Positions 9,844 to 16,905 of a stretch of 64,000 nt of DNA are shown piece by piece. The notes beneath the pieces were generated by a model, which was given only the letters and a program-made list of their open reading frames with translations, did no database searches and was not told the origin of the DNA. Each line of letters opens with the position of its first letter. The stretch's first letter is position 1. Source of the stretch: Streptomyces finlayi (lineage in GTDB: Bacteria > Actinomycetota > Actinomycetes > Streptomycetales > Streptomycetaceae); contig NZ_CP045702.1 of the NCBI RefSeq assembly GCF_014216315.1, positions 3,968,001-4,032,000 of the forward strand. The letters run 5' to 3'. The translations under genes and the position numbers were made by a program.

Positions 9844-10503
9844 TCAGCCGGTGGTACGCGGCAGCTCTCGTGGCCCCGGATCGAGCGCGGTGTCGTAGGG
9901 CGAGACCCAGAAGAACTCGCCGTCGTCGTCGTACGCGTAGAGGAGCCCCGCGCCGCCCGCGACGAGTGGCTGTCCGGCGTCGTGCGCCGGAAGTGGTGGG
10001 TGCGGGCGCAGACGCCGGACCTGCACGACGGCGGTCGAACCGTCAGCAGCCGCGACCTCGGCCTGCCCGAAGTCGGCAGTGACGGTTCCGGTGCGGATCG
10101 TGCAGACCTGCCCGAGGAAGTCCTGCCGGGAGGGCGGTGACTGTGCTGGGAAGCGTCGGCGGAACAGGCGTACCAGCGTCCGTACCGTGCCCCAGGAGAG
10201 CAGCAGCGCTCCGGCCGGTACGGCGACGGAGAGCACGGCCCTCGTACCGCCGGTGGCGGCGCTGCGGTGCAGCAGTACGGAGCCGGTGAGGCTGGTGAAC
10301 CAGGCGACGAGGACCAGCAGGGACACCGAAACGGTGACCGGCACCCCGGCGATCCCGGCCGACTCGGCATCGATGTCGGTGTCGAAGGCGTCGTGACCTG
10401 CGGCTCCGGCCAGTACCAGCAGCCAGTAGCACACGACGACGACCAGGGCGGCACCGAAGAGAACGGCAGGGAACGCGACTGCGGCAGTCAGGAATTCGGT
10501 CAT
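9844..10503 (-). CDS. Membrane OB-fold (NfeD/YqiJ-like) partner of flotillin
   Basis: A 219-residue protein. The ATG at 10503 (MTEFLTAAVAFPAVLFGAAL) has an AGGGGG ribosome site 8 bases upstream, so the 22-residue longer reading was rejected. Two or three membrane helices occupy about residues 5-30, 58-82 and 92-112. A soluble C-terminal beta-barrel-like domain follows, with FLGQVCTIRTGTVTADFGQA and VVQVRRLRP, resembling the OB fold of NfeD/YqiJ proteins. It is first in the operon with the SPFH gene and presumably recruits or stabilises it in the membrane. It is divergent from the PucR-type regulator gene. Confidence 0.75.
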   Translation of the reverse strand: MTEFLTAAVAFPAVLFGAALVVVVCYWLLVLAGAAGHDAFDTDIDAESAGIAGVPVTVSVSLLVLVAWFTSLTGSVLLHRSAATGGTRAVLSVAVPAGALLLSWGTVRTLVRLFRRRFPAQSPPSRQDFLGQVCTIRTGTVTADFGQAEVAAADGSTAVVQVRRLRPHPPLPAHDAGQPLVAGGAGLLYAYDDDGEFFWVSPYDTALDPGPRELPRTTG

Positions 10504-10678
10504 CGTCCACCCCCTGCGTCCTGTGCTCCGTGTCCGGTACGGGAGGGAGGCAGCCGGCTGCCGCGTCACCGCGAACGGCTTGCGGCAGCCGGGCCGTCCC
10601 CCGTGCCCCCCGTGTGTTCCCCCGTGCGTTCCCCCGTGTGGTGCTGACCGAAGAGTGACAGCCGGTACCGTTTCACCG

Positions 10679-10706
10679 CACTGCCGGAATCCGGCAATCT
10701 TTACGC
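10679..10706. promoter_or_regulatory. 28-nt palindromic element, copy 1 (upstream of SPFH operon 1 and of pucR-like gene)
   Basis: CACTGCCGGAATCCGGCA followed by ATCTTTACGC. The core TGCCGGA/TCCGGCA is a perfect 7-bp inverted repeat around one base. It lies in the 284-base divergent region, 176 bases from the OB-fold gene start and 82 from the regulator start. The same element at 14856-14883 precedes the second SPFH operon, matching at 24 of 28 positions without gaps. A binding site for the adjacent PucR-type regulator is inferred, not shown. Confidence 0.55.
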
Positions 10707-10787
10707 ATCGCTGATGCCGGGCACCGGCAGCCGTCCGGAGGCGTTGAGGAAGCGTCGGAGACGTAGCAGGACGGGGGAGGGGTACAC

Positions 10788-11858
10788 GTGCCGGATCCGG
10801 AGATTCCCGGAGGGTTCCTCGGGGACTACGCCCGCATATTGGGCGAAGTCGCCGCGACGGGGCGCCGGTTGACCCGCGAGGAGTTGGAGGTCCGCCGCGC
10901 CCTCGGCCGCGAGGCCGCCGAGGCCGGCCATCAGCTGCGCGCCCTGGTGGCCATGCATCTGGCGCAGACCCGCACCGCCTGGCCGCAGGCCGCGACCGCG
11001 GCGCCGGCCACGGCCGATTCCGTCCTGGCGGCCGTGGAGCAGGCGGTCGACGCCTTCGCCGAGGGCTTCGAGCGCGCCCAGCGACTCACCGTGCGGCGTG
11101 AGGAGGCGGCGCGGCGGGAGTTCATCGACGACCTGTTGTACGGGCGCAGCGACCTGGGCCGCCTCGCCGAGCGGGCCACCCGTTTCGGGCTGCGGCTCTC
11201 GCGCGCCCATGCGGTGGCCGTGGCGGCGGGCCCGGAGGCGTACACCGAGACGGACGCGGTGCCGCGGCATGTGGAATCCGCGCTGCTGGCCCGCTTCGGC
11301 AGCCGGAAGATCCTGCTGACCACGAAGGACGGGCGGCTGGTCTGTATCGCTCCCGGCAGCCAGCCGGACGTCCTGCGCTACTTCGCCAAGCAGGCCCACG
11401 CGGCCACGGACGGTGGTCAGGTCGCGGTGGGCCGCCCGCACCAGGGGCCCGGTGGTGTCGTCCACTCGTACGACGAAGCGCTCGACGCCCTCGACCTGGC
11501 ACGGCGGATGGGGCTCGAAGAGCCGGTGCTGTACGCGTCCGAGCTGCTGGTCTACCCGGTGCTGACCCGCGACCGGGAGGCGATGGCCGACCTGGTGCGC
11601 AGTGAGCTCGGCCCGCTGCAGAAGGCGAGGGGTGGCGCGGAACCACTGCTGAAGACGCTCTCGGTGTACTTCGACGCGGGCTGCGTCGCGGCCGAGACGG
11701 CCCGCCGACTGGCGCTGAGCGTAAGGGCCCTGACGTACCGGCTGGAGCGCATCCGCCAGCTGACCGGCTCGGACCCCTCCGACCCGGTGCACCGGTACAC
11801 GCTCCAGACCGCGGTGATCGGCGCCCGTCTCCTGGACTGGCCGGCCAATGAGCTCTGA
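10788..11858 (+). CDS. PucR-type helix-turn-helix transcriptional regulator
   Basis: A 356-residue protein starting at GTG 10788, preceded by GGGGGAGG with 6-base spacing. The C-terminal domain (about 285-350) contains FDAGCVAAETARRLALSVRA and LTYRLERIRQLTG, the PucR/CdaR-type HTH in which a Y-R-L-x-R-I helix recognises DNA. The middle part (about 100-280) has the beta/alpha organisation of the GGDEF-like region of this class. It is divergent from SPFH operon 1 and convergent with the TerB gene. Family members usually respond to small metabolites; the ligand here cannot be told. The element at 10679-10706, repeated before the second SPFH operon, is its most obvious candidate target. Confidence 0.82.
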   Translation: MPDPEIPGGFLGDYARILGEVAATGRRLTREELEVRRALGREAAEAGHQLRALVAMHLAQTRTAWPQAATAAPATADSVLAAVEQAVDAFAEGFERAQRLTVRREEAARREFIDDLLYGRSDLGRLAERATRFGLRLSRAHAVAVAAGPEAYTETDAVPRHVESALLARFGSRKILLTTKDGRLVCIAPGSQPDVLRYFAKQAHAATDGGQVAVGRPHQGPGGVVHSYDEALDALDLARRMGLEEPVLYASELLVYPVLTRDREAMADLVRSELGPLQKARGGAEPLLKTLSVYFDAGCVAAETARRLALSVRALTYRLERIRQLTGSDPSDPVHRYTLQTAVIGARLLDWPANEL

Positions 11859-11936
11859 GAGGAAGGTGGCCGGGGGCGCCCGAGGGGGTGTGTGCGCCCC
11901 CGGCCTGTGCCGGGCGTGGGGCCGATGGCCGGTCGG

Positions 11937-12008
11937 TCCGCGGTCATCCGGCGGTCCGCGGTCATCCGGCGGTCCGCGGTCATCCGGCGGTCCGCGGTCA
12001 TCCGGCGG
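11937..12008. repeat. Tandem repeat, four 18-bp units
   Basis: Four perfect copies of TCCGCGGTCATCCGGCGG lie in tandem, followed by a broken fifth unit. They occupy the convergent gap between the pucR-like gene (stop 11858) and the TerB gene (stop 12051). Each unit carries the self-complementary CCGCGG, so any two copies can pair. Because the unit is a multiple of three it creates spurious repetitive open frames on both strands, which I do not consider genes. Confidence 0.95.
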
Positions 12009-12050
12009 TCTGCGGTGCCGGAGTCCTTGTCCGGGCCTGAGTGGGGCCGT

Positions 12051-12506
12051 CTACAGGTCGAACTCGTGCGGCGGCAGGTCGAGCGCGAAGCACGCCTCGC
12101 GGACGACGGCCCGCTCCGAGGCGTCGAAGTCGCCGTCGGCACCGCCGATGATGATGCCGATCTGGATGACCGCACGCGCCTCGGCGGGCTTCTTCTTCGC
12201 CTTGGCGATCTCCTGGAGCACGCTGACCTTGCCGAACGCGAAGTCCGCGGTGAGCTGGTCGACGTACGTGTTGAAGCGCCGCTGGAGGTCGTCCGCCGGG
12301 AAGTTCTTGAGCACGTCGTTCGACGTGATCAGCGCGGCGACGCGCTGCCGCTCGGGCGGGTCGATGGAACCGTCGGCGGCGGCGACCAGTGCGCACATGG
12401 CCATGCTCGCGTCGCGGAACGCCCCGCTCTTGAGGTCGTTCTTCTTCGCCTCCAGCTGCGTTTGCATCGTCGACGCGGATTCCTTGATCCGATCCCACAG
12501 GGCCAT
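12051..12506 (-). CDS. TerB-family tellurite-resistance protein
   Basis: A 151-residue cytoplasmic protein from ATG 12506 (MALWDRIKESASTMQTQLEA). The frame extends 28 codons upstream through the operator palindrome, and that extension was rejected. TerB folds as an all-helical metal-binding unit. Two acidic repeats are visible, AAADGSIDPPERQRV (about 50-65) and GGADGDFDASERAVV (about 125-140), matching the conserved D-G-x-x-D-x-x-E pattern. TerB proteins belong to membrane-linked stress and tellurite-response complexes. No other ter gene (TerD, TerC) is visible in the window, so a stand-alone role next to the SPFH operons is possible. The upstream palindrome suggests its own repressor. Confidence 0.87.
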   Translation of the reverse strand: MALWDRIKESASTMQTQLEAKKNDLKSGAFRDASMAMCALVAAADGSIDPPERQRVAALITSNDVLKNFPADDLQRRFNTYVDQLTADFAFGKVSVLQEIAKAKKKPAEARAVIQIGIIIGGADGDFDASERAVVREACFALDLPPHEFDL

Positions 12507-12553
12507 GCCGTCTCCATAGGTTGCGTTGGACGAACTGCGCGGTTCCCATCGAA

Positions 12554-12571
12554 CTCTACAGACCTGTAGAG
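12554..12571. promoter_or_regulatory. Perfect inverted repeat upstream of the TerB gene
   Basis: CTCTACAGACCTGTAGAG has two perfect 8-bp arms separated by AC. It is centred about 55 bases upstream of the TerB start, where a dimeric repressor would sit over a promoter. No repressor gene for it is adjacent, and it does not resemble the 28-nt SPFH element or the TetR operators at 16.9 kb. Confidence 0.6.
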
Positions 12572-12671
12572 ACAAACGGGCGAACGCCACGCGGCCCCGG
12601 ACGGGTTCACGTCCCGTTGCTCACCCTGCCGCGTTCCCGCCGCCCGCCCCGTGCCCTCCAGGGCCGGGACA

Positions 12672-12713
12672 CACCCGTGCCCGGCCGGGGAACCCCTCGG
12701 CCGGGCACGGGTG
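12672..12713 (-). terminator. Terminator of SPFH operon 2
   Basis: A perfect 16-bp stem (12672-12687 with 12698-12713) starts 16 bases beyond the stop codon of the flotillin gene, with a 10-base loop that can itself pair. There is no long T-run, as is common in Streptomyces. Confidence 0.8.
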
Positions 12714-12728
12714 GTGGTGCGTGCGCTG

Positions 12729-14168
12729 TCAGTCGGTGATGTCGATCTTTCCGTCGGTCCTGGGGTCCGCGGCCTGGGCCGGGACCTCCGGGGCCGGGGC
12801 CGTGCGGTTCTTCAGGTTCTCCAGGAGGGCGCCGAGGTCGACACCCGTCGTGGAGTTGAGGAGTTCGATTCCCTGCGCCACGTTGTCCGTGACCGTGCGG
12901 GCCAGCTGGCTGGCGCCGTCCGTGGAGATGACCGTCAGCTTGTCGATCGCGCTCAGCGGCTCGGAAGCCTTCGCGACGACCGTCGGCAGGACCTCGACCA
13001 GCATCTGGAGTACCGCCGCGTCCCCGTACCGGGCGAACGCGTCGGCCTTCTTGTGCATGGCCTCCGCCTCCGCCGCGCCCCTGGCCGCGATCGCCGCGGC
13101 GTCCGCCTCGCCCTCGATGCGTACCGCGTCGGCCAGGGCCGAGCGGTGCAGCTTCTCGCCCTGACCGGTCAGACGGGAGCGCTCCGCGTCCGCTTCGGCT
13201 TCCTTCACCTGGGCGACGCGGCGGGCCTCCGCCTCCTGCTCGGCCTGGTAGCGGGCCGCGTCCGCGGGCTTACGGACCTTGGTGTCCAACTCGCGGTCGG
13301 TCAGGGCCGCCTGGCGCTCGGCCACCTTCTCCTGCTCCTGGAGCACTTCCTGCTGGCGTGCGGCCTCGGCAAGCGGGCCGGCCGCGTTGGCCTTGGCGGC
13401 CGCCGCTTCCGTCTCGGCCTTGATCTCCGCCTGCTTCAGGTAGTACGTCCGCTCGGCGATGGCGATTTCCTCGGCCGCCTTCAGGCGGGCCTGCTCCGAC
13501 GCACGGCGCGCGATGGCCTCCGCGATGTCGGCCTCCTGCTTGGCACGCGCCGCCTCGGGCCGGCCGAGGTCTTCGAGGTACGAGCCCTCGGTGGTGATGT
13601 CCTGGATCTGGAAGGCGTCCAGGATCAGCCCCTGCCCGGAGAGGCTGGCCTCGGCCTCCTCGGCGACCTGGCTCGCGAAGGCGGCACGGTCGCGGATGAT
13701 GTCCTCGACCGACATCCGGCCCACGATGGCGCGCAGTGCGCCGGACAGCACTTCCTGGGTGAAGCCGACGATGCCGTCCTGCTGCTGGAGGAAACGCTGG
13801 GCGGCGGCCCGGATCGCGTCCTCGCTGCCGCCGACCTTGACGATCGCGACGCCTTCCAGGTTCGACTTCACGCCGCGCAGGGTGACCGCACCGCGCACGG
13901 CGATCGGGATGTGGCGGCTGGAGAGGTCCAGGGTGAACTTCTGCTGGACGAACGGCACGACGAAGACGCCGCCACCGACGACGACCTTCTGGCCGCTGTT
14001 GTCGATGCTGGTGGCGCCGGTGACCGGATCGGTCGACCTCTTGCCGCGCCGACCGGTGATGATGAACGCCTCGCTGGGCCCGGCCACCTTGTAGCGGGTG
14101 ATCACTACGAGGCCGAGGAGTACGACGAGTACGACGATGCCGATGACGGCAATCAGGACTGGGCTCAT
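12729..14168 (-). CDS. Flotillin family protein (YuaG/FloT-type)
   Basis: A 479-residue protein from ATG 14168. It has an N-terminal membrane helix (about 4-24, LIAVIGIVVLVVLLGLVVI), an SPFH/Band-7 domain (about 25-210, including EAFIITGRRG and the VGRMSVEDIIRDR stretch of flotillins) and an Ala/Glu-rich coiled coil (about 215-385). The C-terminal oligomerisation part carries VEVLPTVVAKASEPLSAIDK. This is closer to canonical bacterial FloT than the 708-residue SPFH protein at 7.7-9.8 kb, so the two are distant paralogues. It is second in a two-gene operon behind a membrane OB-fold gene (86-base gap) and ends at a strong terminator. Confidence 0.92.
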   Translation of the reverse strand: MSPVLIAVIGIVVLVVLLGLVVITRYKVAGPSEAFIITGRRGKRSTDPVTGATSIDNSGQKVVVGGGVFVVPFVQQKFTLDLSSRHIPIAVRGAVTLRGVKSNLEGVAIVKVGGSEDAIRAAAQRFLQQQDGIVGFTQEVLSGALRAIVGRMSVEDIIRDRAAFASQVAEEAEASLSGQGLILDAFQIQDITTEGSYLEDLGRPEAARAKQEADIAEAIARRASEQARLKAAEEIAIAERTYYLKQAEIKAETEAAAAKANAAGPLAEAARQQEVLQEQEKVAERQAALTDRELDTKVRKPADAARYQAEQEAEARRVAQVKEAEADAERSRLTGQGEKLHRSALADAVRIEGEADAAAIAARGAAEAEAMHKKADAFARYGDAAVLQMLVEVLPTVVAKASEPLSAIDKLTVISTDGASQLARTVTDNVAQGIELLNSTTGVDLGALLENLKNRTAPAPEVPAQAADPRTDGKIDITD

Positions 14169-14254
14169 GAGAAGGGTCCCCCCTGCCTCCCGACGAGGGG
14201 GACGGCAGATCGTTTTTTCGGTCGAACAGTCAGTGGTGGACGGTCAGACGGTGG

Positions 14255-14809
14255 TCAGCGTTCCACCGGGCGTACCTGGACCGAGGTGGTCGACAGTGCG
14301 GCCTCCACCCAGATCTCGGCGCCCCGTTCGACGGGTTGCGGGCTCTTCGCGGCGAACTTCACGGTCTGGCCCGCCAGTCGCAGCAGCACCTCGCCGTACC
14401 CCCCGGCCGGAATCGGCGTGACGACTGATCCCGAGGTGCCGATCAGATCGTCCTCGCGCGGCGTGGGGGTCGTCTGGTCCCGCATGAGGGCCCGGCTGAG
14501 CTTCCAGGTCACCCACGCGGCGGCGATGCCGGCGGCGACGCCGGCCGCGGTGGCCGCGACCGCGCCGAGGCCGGTCGTGCCCAGGACGATCGCGCCGCCG
14601 AAGCCGAGCATCGAGAGGAAGCCCGCGATGACCGGCAGCGAGAGGAAGCCGTCGAGCAGGCCGTCCAGTACGCCGCCGAACAGCCCTTCGAGGATCCCGT
14701 CGAAGATCAGGGAGAGCGCGAGAAGAGCAATTCCCGCAATGCCGAGACCAAGAAAGAAGGTCACGCGATCACTCCCCGGTTTTTCGATCTTCTCGACGTA
14801 TCCCGACAT
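14255..14809 (-). CDS. NfeD/YuaF-like membrane OB-fold protein
   Basis: A 184-residue protein from ATG 14809. Three hydrophobic segments lie at about 18-38, 55-78 and 80-102. The C-terminal soluble domain (about 120-184) contains DDLIGTSGSVVTPIPAGGYG, LAGQTVKFAAKS and VERGAEIWVEA, the beta-barrel pattern of NfeD-type OB folds. YuaF-type proteins are obligate neighbours of flotillins and are thought to modulate microdomain assembly. Copy 2 of the 28-nt palindromic element lies 47 bases upstream of this start, where it could regulate the operon. Confidence 0.8.
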   Translation of the reverse strand: MSGYVEKIEKPGSDRVTFFLGLGIAGIALLALSLIFDGILEGLFGGVLDGLLDGFLSLPVIAGFLSMLGFGGAIVLGTTGLGAVAATAAGVAAGIAAAWVTWKLSRALMRDQTTPTPREDDLIGTSGSVVTPIPAGGYGEVLLRLAGQTVKFAAKSPQPVERGAEIWVEAALSTTSVQVRPVER

Positions 14810-14855
14810 CTACCGTCGAACTGGCTGGATGATCCCATACGTCGAGGGCCCGTCA

Positions 14856-14883
14856 CACTGCCGGGTCCCGGCAGTCTTTACGC
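14856..14883. promoter_or_regulatory. 28-nt palindromic element, copy 2 (upstream of SPFH operon 2)
   Basis: CACTGCCGGGTCCCGGCA followed by GTCTTTACGC. The inverted repeat ACTGCCGGG/CCCGGCAGT has 9 perfect pairs around one base. Its right end overlaps the last codons and stop of the peroxiredoxin gene, so it could alternatively be that gene's terminator. The match to 10679-10706, including the non-palindromic CTTTACGC flank, favours a shared protein site or a shared origin. Confidence 0.5.
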
Positions 14884-15363
14884 GACTTTGATGCCGGACA
14901 GACGACCGGCGAGGGTGTCCAGCGACTGGAAGGTCGCCCCGAACAGGGCCACGTGCTTCCATCGCAGATCCCCGTCAGGACCCACCAGGAAGATCGCCCG
15001 CCGCACGCCGATGCCGGGTGCGGAAACCCCGTAGGCCTTGGCGATCTCGCGTCCCTCGTCGGCAAGCAGCGGCATCCGCAGCCCGTGTGCGCGGGCGAAC
15101 GCCTCATGGCTGTCCACACCCTGTGGACTGATTCCCCAGACCTCGGCGTCGAGTCCCTCGAATGTCTCGAACCCGGAAGAGTAGGAGCAGAGCTGCTTCG
15201 TACAGACCGGAGTGTTGTCTCCCGGATAGAAAGCGAGGACGACGGCCCGCCCGCGCGCCTTCGAGAGCGTGAAATCGCTGCGCTCGAAAGCGTCGTCGGT
15301 GAGAATTCCGCCGGGCAGGGTGAAGTCCTGGACCAGCTGTCCGAGTTGAGGTCCCGATGCCAT
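14878..15363 (-). CDS. Peroxiredoxin (Bcp/AhpC-TSA type)
   Basis: A 161-residue cytoplasmic thiol peroxidase from ATG 15363, with AAGGGAG upstream. The active-site loop is visible at about 50-65: FYPGDNTPVCTKQLCSYS. The peroxidatic Cys lies in PVCT and a second Cys follows five residues later, as in atypical 2-Cys Bcp enzymes that reduce peroxides with thioredoxin. The C-terminal half has ISPQGVDSHEAFA and LADEGREIAKAYGV. The gene stands 68 bases upstream of SPFH operon 2 on the same strand and is divergent from the alpha/beta hydrolase gene, with 55 bases between starts. Confidence 0.9.
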   Translation of the reverse strand: MASGPQLGQLVQDFTLPGGILTDDAFERSDFTLSKARGRAVVLAFYPGDNTPVCTKQLCSYSSGFETFEGLDAEVWGISPQGVDSHEAFARAHGLRMPLLADEGREIAKAYGVSAPGIGVRRAIFLVGPDGDLRWKHVALFGATFQSLDTLAGRLSGIKVA

Positions 15364-15418
15364 GATGGCTCCCTTGGTTGCCGTACGTGGACGCATGCGT
15401 GCCCCGTACCGTGAACGT

Positions 15419-16144
15419 ATGGCAAACCACCCACCCCTGGCTGCGGTACTCCTCCTGCACGGTGGCCGTGAGGCAGGCACCGGGCCGCCTCCCTTCGGCC
15501 CGCTGAATCTGCCGGCGGTCCGGATGCGCCCCTTCCGGCAGGCCGTCACGAAGGCCACGCTCCCGGCGGGTGTCCTCGTGCGCAGCGTCCGCTACACCTG
15601 CCGCGGCTGGAACGGGCCCCGCGAAGACCCCCTCCACGACGCCGTACGCGCCCTCGACGCCCTTCGGCACGAGGCCGGTGACGTGCCCGTGGTGCTCGTG
15701 GGTCACTCCATGGGCGGCCGCGCCGCCCTCCGCGCCGCCGGGCACCCTCTCGTACGCGCAGTGGTCGGCCTCGCCCCTTGGTGCCCGCCCGAGGACCCGG
15801 TCGAGCAACTCGGGGATCGTGACGTCGTCCTGCTCCACGGCAGCCACGACCGCGTCACGAGCCCCCGCTCCAGCCGGGCCCTGGTCGGCCGGGCGCGCGG
15901 TGCGGGAGCCCGGACCTGCCTCGTCACGGTCGAGGGCGGTGACCACGCGATGCTGCGCCGCGCCCCGCTCTGGCACGAGCTGACGGCTGCCCTGGTCACC
16001 GGACTACTCGGTCGGAACGCCCTGCCGGACGCCGTCTCCGCCGCGCTCCGGCTGCCCCCGGACGCCGACTCGGCTCAGGGCGCGTTCGGTATGGACGCAC
16101 TGCCGCGCCCGTACGCCGTGGCGCGCACGGAGGCGCGTTCGTAG
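15419..16144 (+). CDS. Alpha/beta-fold hydrolase
   Basis: A 241-residue enzyme from ATG 15419 (MANHPPLAAVLLLHGG). A longer in-frame start at 15362 overlaps the divergent peroxiredoxin start and was rejected. The fold is clear: oxyanion LLHGGREAG (about 12-20), nucleophile elbow VGHSMGG (serine about 100), acid in LLHGSHDRVTSP and histidine in VEGGDHAML. These proteins hydrolyse small esters or peptides; the substrate is unknown. It is convergent with the TetR gene downstream, where a weak GGTCCG/CGGACC inverted repeat (16152-16180) may end both transcripts. Confidence 0.83.
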   Translation: MANHPPLAAVLLLHGGREAGTGPPPFGPLNLPAVRMRPFRQAVTKATLPAGVLVRSVRYTCRGWNGPREDPLHDAVRALDALRHEAGDVPVVLVGHSMGGRAALRAAGHPLVRAVVGLAPWCPPEDPVEQLGDRDVVLLHGSHDRVTSPRSSRALVGRARGAGARTCLVTVEGGDHAMLRRAPLWHELTAALVTGLLGRNALPDAVSAALRLPPDADSAQGAFGMDALPRPYAVARTEARS

Positions 16145-16197
16145 ACCTCCGGGTCCGGTACGCGGGCCGGCACTCGGACCACACGTCCTGCCTCGAA

Positions 16198-16836
16198 CTA
16201 GGCGCCCTTCGGGGCGTAGTGGCTCAGGAACATGTCGACGCCGCTCGTGATCAGACGGTCCGTGGCGGTGTCGTCGACGGCGGTCCCGTACGAGCTGAAG
16301 ACCAGGTGCGGGAAGACGAGCAGCGCGTAGAGCTGCACGATCGCCGTCTCCAGGTCCGGGATGTCCAGACGGCCCCGTTCCGTGAGCCGGCGCAGGGCGT
16401 CGGCGACGGCCGGGTGGTGACCCTCGGGGCCGTGGCCCTGCCAGGCGGTCCCCAGTTCGGGGAAACGGTGCTGCTCGGCGGCGACCAGGTTGCGGAGGGC
16501 GGCGACGTCCGTGTTGCCGCGTACCGCCGCCACCCAGGCGCGGGCCGCGTCGACGAAGGCCGTGCGGAGGTCGGCGGCGTCGGCCAGGCCGGTGAGCGCT
16601 GCCGTGGGCGCGCCGCCGAGCGGTTCGTCCAGGGCGCCCGTGATGACGGCCGTGAACAGGGCTTCCTTGCTGCCGAAGTGGTTGTAGACCGTCACCTTCG
16701 ATACGCCCGCCTCGGCGGCGATGACGTCCATGCCCACGCCGAAACCCTCACGGAGGAACGCCGTGCGGGCGGCTCCGACGATGGCCAGGCGCTTCGCTTC
16801 GGCGCGGGGTCCGGCGGGGGGCTGCTTGGCGTTCAT
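16198..16836 (-). CDS. TetR/AcrR-family repressor (probable regulator of the divergent MFS pump)
   Basis: A 212-residue protein from ATG 16836. The N-terminal HTH (about 17-62) contains IVGAARTAFLREGFGVGMDV and AGVSKVTVYNHFGSKEALF, the textbook TetR pattern. The C-terminal two-thirds are helical and ligand-binding. It is divergent from a DHA2-type MFS exporter. The 69-base gap between the starts holds two inverted repeats with AACTG/CAGTT half-sites, so autoregulation plus repression of the pump is the natural reading. The inducing drug or metabolite is unknown. Confidence 0.9.
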   Translation of the reverse strand: MNAKQPPAGPRAEAKRLAIVGAARTAFLREGFGVGMDVIAAEAGVSKVTVYNHFGSKEALFTAVITGALDEPLGGAPTAALTGLADAADLRTAFVDAARAWVAAVRGNTDVAALRNLVAAEQHRFPELGTAWQGHGPEGHHPAVADALRRLTERGRLDIPDLETAIVQLYALLVFPHLVFSSYGTAVDDTATDRLITSGVDMFLSHYAPKGA

Positions 16837-16859
16837 GGGGACAGGCTAGCAGCGAGTTG

Positions 16860-16903
16860 AACTGTACAGTTGAGTTCAAATGAACTGCACCGTACAGTTC
16901 ATT
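16860..16903. promoter_or_regulatory. Two TetR-type operators between tetR and the MFS gene
   Basis: Site 1, AACTGTACAGTT (16860-16871), is a perfect 12-bp palindrome. Site 2 (16879-16903) has 9-bp arms AATGAACTG and CAGTTCATT around 7 bases and ends just before the MFS start at 16906. Both contain the same AACTG/CAGTT half-sites and together fill the 69-base divergent promoter region. No Shine-Dalgarno sequence precedes the MFS start, so that transcript may be leaderless. Confidence 0.82.
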
Positions 16904-16905
16904 CC

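Noticed and set aside
6484..10140. A 1218-codon plus-strand frame
   Set aside because: It crosses the AAA and SPFH genes in antisense, contains only Leu/Arg/Asp-rich sequence and spans an intergenic gap; high-GC artefact.
10701..11792. A 363-codon minus-strand frame
   Set aside because: Antisense to the PucR-type gene, whose HTH is clear. Only its last residues were considered, as a possible relic next to the 28-nt element.
11937..12008. Possible CRISPR array
   Set aside because: The 18-bp units are contiguous with no spacers, and no cas genes are present. No other spaced repeats were seen in the window.
11552..12175. A frame with repeated MTADRR units
   Set aside because: The repetition is simply the 18-bp tandem DNA repeat read in frame; no start region or homology.
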